From positions 248,001-312,000 of the forward strand of contig NZ_JPRF03000054.1 in NCBI RefSeq assembly GCF_001188955.3: DNA of 64,000 nucleotides, in the 5' to 3' direction. This DNA is from Kitasatospora aureofaciens. Its GTDB lineage: Bacteria; Actinomycetota; Actinomycetes; Streptomycetales; Streptomycetaceae. Below the pieces are notes generated by a model. It saw only the letters and a list, made by a program, of their open reading frames with translations, was not told the DNA's origin and ran no database searches. The position numbers were made by a program, and so were the translations under genes. This document shows positions 58,724-64,000 of this stretch, in pieces (within the stretch, counting starts at the first letter, position 1; every line of letters begins with the position of its first letter).

Positions 58724-61287
58724 TGGACCGCGCTCCTCTCCGGTCGGGCGGTGCCCGGCTCCACCATCCGCGGCTCCGACACGGCCGGCAGGGTGAGCAG
58801 CATAGTGGTGCCGCCCCCGGGGGTGTCCTCGACCTCCAGGCTGCCGCCCATGGCCTCGGCGAGGCCGCGGGAGAGGGCGAGGCCGAGGCCGACGCCGGTG
58901 GTGTTGTCGGTGTCGCCGAGGCGCTGGAAGGGCAGGAAGACCCGGTCGCGGTCCTCGGGGGCGATGCCGGGGCCGCGGTCGATCACCCGGACCTCGACCA
59001 GGTCGGCGTGGTGGCTGGCGGTGACCAGGACGGGCGCGCCGGGGGCGTTGTGGCGCAGCGCGTTGGTGATCACGTTGGCGAGGACGCGTTCCAGCAGCGG
59101 CGGGTCGGCGAGCACCGCCGGCGCTGTGTCGAGGTCCAGCGGCTGGATCGGGGCCTGCGGATCGGACAAGGAGTCCATGGCTCGTACCAGCATCTCCTCG
59201 AGTGAGGTCGGCGCCAGGTGCAGGGTGAGCGCGCCGGCCTGGAGGCGGCTCATGTCGAGCAGGTTGTCGACCAGCCGGGTGAGTTTGACCAGTGACTCGT
59301 CGGCGGTGGCGAGGAGTTCGGCCTGGTCCTCGGGCGAGAACTCGACGTCGGGGCTGCGCAGCGAGCCGACCGAGGCGCGGGCGGCGGCGAGCGGGGTGCG
59401 CAGGTCGTGGCTGACGGCGGCGAGCAGGGCGGTGCGCATCCGGTCGGCGGCCTTGATCGGCTCCACCTCGGCGGCGACCACGGCCAGCCGGTCGCGTTCC
59501 AGCGCGGCGGCGACGTGGGCGGCGAAGGCGGTGAGCACCCGCTGGTCGGCGGCGGGCAGCCGGCGGCCGGTGAGGACCAGGACGGACCGCTCACCGACCG
59601 CGACCTCGGTCACCTCGCCCGCAGGGCTGTCGCCACTGCCGTCACTGCGGGCGACCGTCTCGCCGGTGAGGCTGTCGAGCAGGGCGACGGAGTCCATGCC
59701 GAAGGCCGTCCTGGACTTCTCCAGCAGGGCGGGTAGGGCGTCGGCGCCGCGCAGCACGCTGCCGGCCAGGGTCGAGAGCGTTTCGGCCTCGGCGGTGGCG
59801 CGGGCAGCGCGGGAGGTGAGCTTGCCCGCGTGATCGACCACCGTGGAGACGGTCAGGGCGACCGTGGCGAACACCAGCAGGGCGACGATGTTGTTGGTCT
59901 CGTCGATGGTCAGGGTGTGGACGGGCGGGATGAAGAAGTAGTTGAGCAGCACCGAGGCGATGACAGCCGCCACCACCGCGGAGACGGCCCCGCCGAGCAA
60001 CGCCACTGCTACCACACCGAGTTGGAAGATCAGCGCGTCCGTGGTCAGGTTCAGCCGGGCGTGGAACTGCGAGAGCACGGCCGTGAGCAGCGCGGGAACG
60101 ATCAGGCCCGAGGCGAATCCGGCGATGGTGCGGCGCTTGGAGTGGCGGCGGCCGAGCGAGGGCAGCTTGCCACGACCGGTGAACTCGTGGGTGACCATGT
60201 GGACGTCGATGTCCTCGGAGGCGTCCACGGTGGTCTGCCCGGTGCCGGGGCCGGTGAGGAAGCGGCTGATCCGGCCGCGGCGGCTGGTGCCCAGCACCAG
60301 CTGGGTGGCGTCGTGGGCGCGGGCGAAGGCGAGCAGCGCGGTGGGGACGTCGTCGCCGACCACCACGTGGTAGCTGCCGCCGAGGGCCTCCACCAGCTGC
60401 CGCTGCTGGGCGAGCGCGCCGGAGGAGGCGCCGGCCAGGCCGTCGCTGCGGGAGACGTGGACGGCCAGCAGGTCGCCGCCGGCGGTGCGGTCGGCGATCC
60501 GGGCGGCGCGGCGGATGATCGTCTCGCCCTCGGGGCCGCCGGTGAGGGCGACCACCACCCGTTCACGGGTTTCCCAGACACGGTCGATGCGGTGGTCGGC
60601 CCGGTAGTCGCGCAGTCCCTCGTCCACCCGGCCGGCCACCCAGAGCAGGGCGAGTTCGCGCAGGGCGGTCAGGTTGCCGACCCGGAAGTAGTTGGAGAGC
60701 GCGGCGTCCACCTTCTCGGCCTTGTAGACGTTGCCGTGGGCCATCCGCCGGCGCAGCGCCTGCGGGGCCATGTCGACGAGTTCGATCTGGTCGGCCCGGC
60801 GGACCACCTCGTCCGGGACGGTCTCGCGCTGCGGGATGCCGGTGATCTTCCGGACGACGTCGTTCAGCGATTCCAGGTGCTGGATGTTGACGGTGGTGAT
60901 GACGTCGATCCCGGCGGCGAGCAGTTCCTCGACGTCCTGCCAGCGCTTGGCGTGCCGGCCGCCGGGGATGTTGGTGTGCGCCAGCTCGTCGACCAGGACG
61001 ACGGACGGGCGGCGGGCGAGCACCGCGTCGAGGTCCATCTCCTCGAACTCGGCCCCGCGGTAGGAGCGGTGGACCCGCGGCAGGACCTCCAGACCCTCCA
61101 ACATCCGCCGGGTGTGCTGGCGCCCGTGGGTCTCGATGTACCCGACCACGACGTCGGCCCCGCGTTCCTGTCTGCGCCGCGCCTCGTCCAGCATCCGGTA
61201 GGTCTTGCCGACCCCCGGGGCGGAACCGAGGTACACCCTCAGCCGACCGGTGCGGACGCCGGAGCCGGGTGTGAAGTCGCGGGCCAT
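58720..61287 (-). CDS. kdpD: KdpD sensor histidine kinase
   Basis: 855 residues from the ATG at 61287. Order: KdpD N-terminal domain with Walker A GSAPGVGKTYRML (about 20) and VVVGYIETHGR; a universal-stress-like domain (ERVVVALTGGPEGETIIRRA); four membrane helices (about 410-500, DUF4118); GAF-like region; phospho-acceptor H627 in AVSHDLRTPLAAA; and an ATPase with NVITNALRHNAPG and DRGPGIAPED. It senses K+ limitation and phosphorylates KdpE. It is separated from kdpC by 119 bp containing a strong hairpin. Confidence 0.95.
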   Translation of the reverse strand: MARDFTPGSGVRTGRLRVYLGSAPGVGKTYRMLDEARRRQERGADVVVGYIETHGRQHTRRMLEGLEVLPRVHRSYRGAEFEEMDLDAVLARRPSVVLVDELAHTNIPGGRHAKRWQDVEELLAAGIDVITTVNIQHLESLNDVVRKITGIPQRETVPDEVVRRADQIELVDMAPQALRRRMAHGNVYKAEKVDAALSNYFRVGNLTALRELALLWVAGRVDEGLRDYRADHRIDRVWETRERVVVALTGGPEGETIIRRAARIADRTAGGDLLAVHVSRSDGLAGASSGALAQQRQLVEALGGSYHVVVGDDVPTALLAFARAHDATQLVLGTSRRGRISRFLTGPGTGQTTVDASEDIDVHMVTHEFTGRGKLPSLGRRHSKRRTIAGFASGLIVPALLTAVLSQFHARLNLTTDALIFQLGVVAVALLGGAVSAVVAAVIASVLLNYFFIPPVHTLTIDETNNIVALLVFATVALTVSTVVDHAGKLTSRAARATAEAETLSTLAGSVLRGADALPALLEKSRTAFGMDSVALLDSLTGETVARSDGSGDSPAGEVTEVAVGERSVLVLTGRRLPAADQRVLTAFAAHVAAALERDRLAVVAAEVEPIKAADRMRTALLAAVSHDLRTPLAAARASVGSLRSPDVEFSPEDQAELLATADESLVKLTRLVDNLLDMSRLQAGALTLHLAPTSLEEMLVRAMDSLSDPQAPIQPLDLDTAPAVLADPPLLERVLANVITNALRHNAPGAPVLVTASHHADLVEVRVIDRGPGIAPEDRDRVFLPFQRLGDTDNTTGVGLGLALSRGLAEAMGGSLEVEDTPGGGTTMLLTLPAVSEPRMVEPGTARPERSAVQ

Positions 61288-61336
61288 GGGCACTGCTTCA
61301 TTCCTTCGGGATGTGCACGTCTGCGGACACGGGTCA

Positions 61337-61379
61337 GCCGGCCCGGGCACGGGAGACGCGCTCCCACACCCGGGCCGGC
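61337..61379 (-). terminator. Strong intercistronic hairpin between kdpC and kdpD
   Basis: Outer stem GCCGGCCCGGG / CCCGGGCCGGC plus inner GGGAG / CTCCC. It lies 28 bp past the kdpC stop in the direction of transcription. It may terminate or attenuate transcription so that the sensor genes are made at lower level than the pump. Confidence 0.7.
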
Positions 61380-61406
61380 CAGGTCATGCGATGAGGTGGC
61401 GTAACG

Positions 61407-62036
61407 TCACTTCGACTCGCCCAGCGCCTTGTTGAGCAGGACGACGTTGACGCCCTCGTCGCCGAGGAAGCCGAGCGAGCGGCCTTCGGTGTAGTTGTCG
61501 ACGAGCTTGGCGACCGTCTCGACCGGCAGCTTGCGCTCCTTGGCGACCCGGTTGACCTGCTCCTTGGCGTAGGCCACCGAGATGTGCGGGTCGAGGCCGG
61601 AGCCGGAGGCGGTCAGCGCGTCGGCCGGGACGCTCGCCGGGTCCACGCCGTCGAAGGCGGCGACGGCGGCGCGGCGGTCGTTGACGGCCTTGAGCAGGTC
61701 CTCGCTGTTCGGGCCCAGGTTGGAGGCACCGGAGTTGTCACCGGCGTAGTTGTTGGCGGAGGGCCGGGGCTGGAACCACTTCGGGTCCGGCACCGGGTCC
61801 TCCTTCGGGTCGTCAGGGTTCTTCTTCGGCAGGTTGTAGTTCTGGCCGAGCAGGCTGGAACCGACCTCCTTGCCGTCGGACTTCACGATCGAGCCGTTGG
61901 CCTTGCCGCTGAACGCGACCTGGGAGATCCCGGTGACCAGCAACGGGTAGGCGATCCCGAGGATCACCGTGAGCACCAGGAGCACGCGCAGCGCGGTGAA
62001 GTGGGTCCGCACGACGGCGGGCAGGGGCTTGGACAT
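61407..62036 (-). CDS. kdpC: Potassium-transporting ATPase subunit KdpC
   Basis: 209 residues: single N-terminal helix (LRVLLVLTVILGIAYPLLVTG) and an extracytoplasmic domain with SSLLGQNYN, FQPRPSANNY and SGSGLDPHISV, all diagnostic. KdpC stabilises the KdpFABC complex and aids nucleotide binding by KdpB. It lies 17 bp downstream of kdpB. Confidence 0.96.
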   Translation of the reverse strand: MSKPLPAVVRTHFTALRVLLVLTVILGIAYPLLVTGISQVAFSGKANGSIVKSDGKEVGSSLLGQNYNLPKKNPDDPKEDPVPDPKWFQPRPSANNYAGDNSGASNLGPNSEDLLKAVNDRRAAVAAFDGVDPASVPADALTASGSGLDPHISVAYAKEQVNRVAKERKLPVETVAKLVDNYTEGRSLGFLGDEGVNVVLLNKALGESK

Positions 62037-62053
62037 CGCGGTGGGCTCCTTTC

Positions 62054-64000
<1,947 letters not shown>

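Overview
The window is high-GC actinomycete chromosome with very strong third-position GC bias, many GTG/TTG starts and stop/start overlaps of the ATGA type. The gene families point to Streptomycetaceae (Streptomyces or Kitasatospora): XRE/DUF397/ATPase sets, a GH18 chitinase under a DasR-like site, a zinc-free ribosomal protein cluster, large secreted RHS and LamG proteins, and ECF41 sigma. I saw no insertion sequence, prophage, CRISPR array, tRNA or rRNA. The text looks like ordinary chromosome with several patches of gene decay.

Layout. 1-4.4 kb: a lipid module with glycerol-3-phosphate dehydrogenase (cut by the left edge), a TetR regulator, an alkyl-DHAP-synthase-like flavoenzyme and a lipid kinase; the last two are joined by two 77-bp repeats that each encode a stop/start-coupled 26-residue ORF. 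4.4-7.1 kb: an XRE/MmyB-type regulator between a SnoaL-like protein and an LLM flavin enzyme, with the same ATTCCC-N4-GGGAAT palindrome in front of both targets. 7.1-16.7 kb: DUF2252, a multicopper oxidase remnant, class IV aminotransferase, GNAT, EamA/LysR, MFS plus a double-headed Lrp regulator, and a secreted chitinase with a dre-like site. 17-24.9 kb: lipoproteins, a long-form GAPDH, a decayed ATPase/XRE/DUF397 set, a GreA-like factor, FdhD and a YhgE/Pip-type membrane protein.

25.4-30.5 kb: a frameshifted glycerophosphotransferase-like gene with nine perfect 7-bp repeats in its coding frame, an NB-ARC/TPR protein whose P-loop lacks lysine, an ArsR regulator, and an array of four 33-nt palindromes at 90-bp period. 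30.5-35.3 kb: an ABC exporter with its two-component system, all on the minus strand. 35.5-48 kb: a secreted 2322-residue RHS protein with an embedded bulb-lectin-like segment and a distinct C-terminal tip that I read as a candidate pore-forming toxin, a lipoprotein just downstream (candidate immunity partner), and a divergent 1498-residue LamG/ricin-B protein.

48-52.2 kb: ECF41 sigma, several gene remnants, and a Zur-type set of zinc-free ribosomal proteins (bL28, uS14, bL32, bL33, bL31B) containing only the tail of its CobW-like gene. 52.4-58 kb: AraC with a divergent aldo/keto reductase, a CPA1 Na+/H+ antiporter and a helical membrane protein. 58-64 kb: kdpB(partial)-kdpC-kdpD-kdpE for high-affinity K+ uptake, running off the right edge.

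Two places (about 21.27 kb and 49.90 kb) show the same scar: a divergent gene pair whose two 5' halves and shared promoter have been deleted. Together with single-base frameshifts at about 20.47 and 26.69 kb, this shows recent decay or, for the frameshifts, possible sequencing error.
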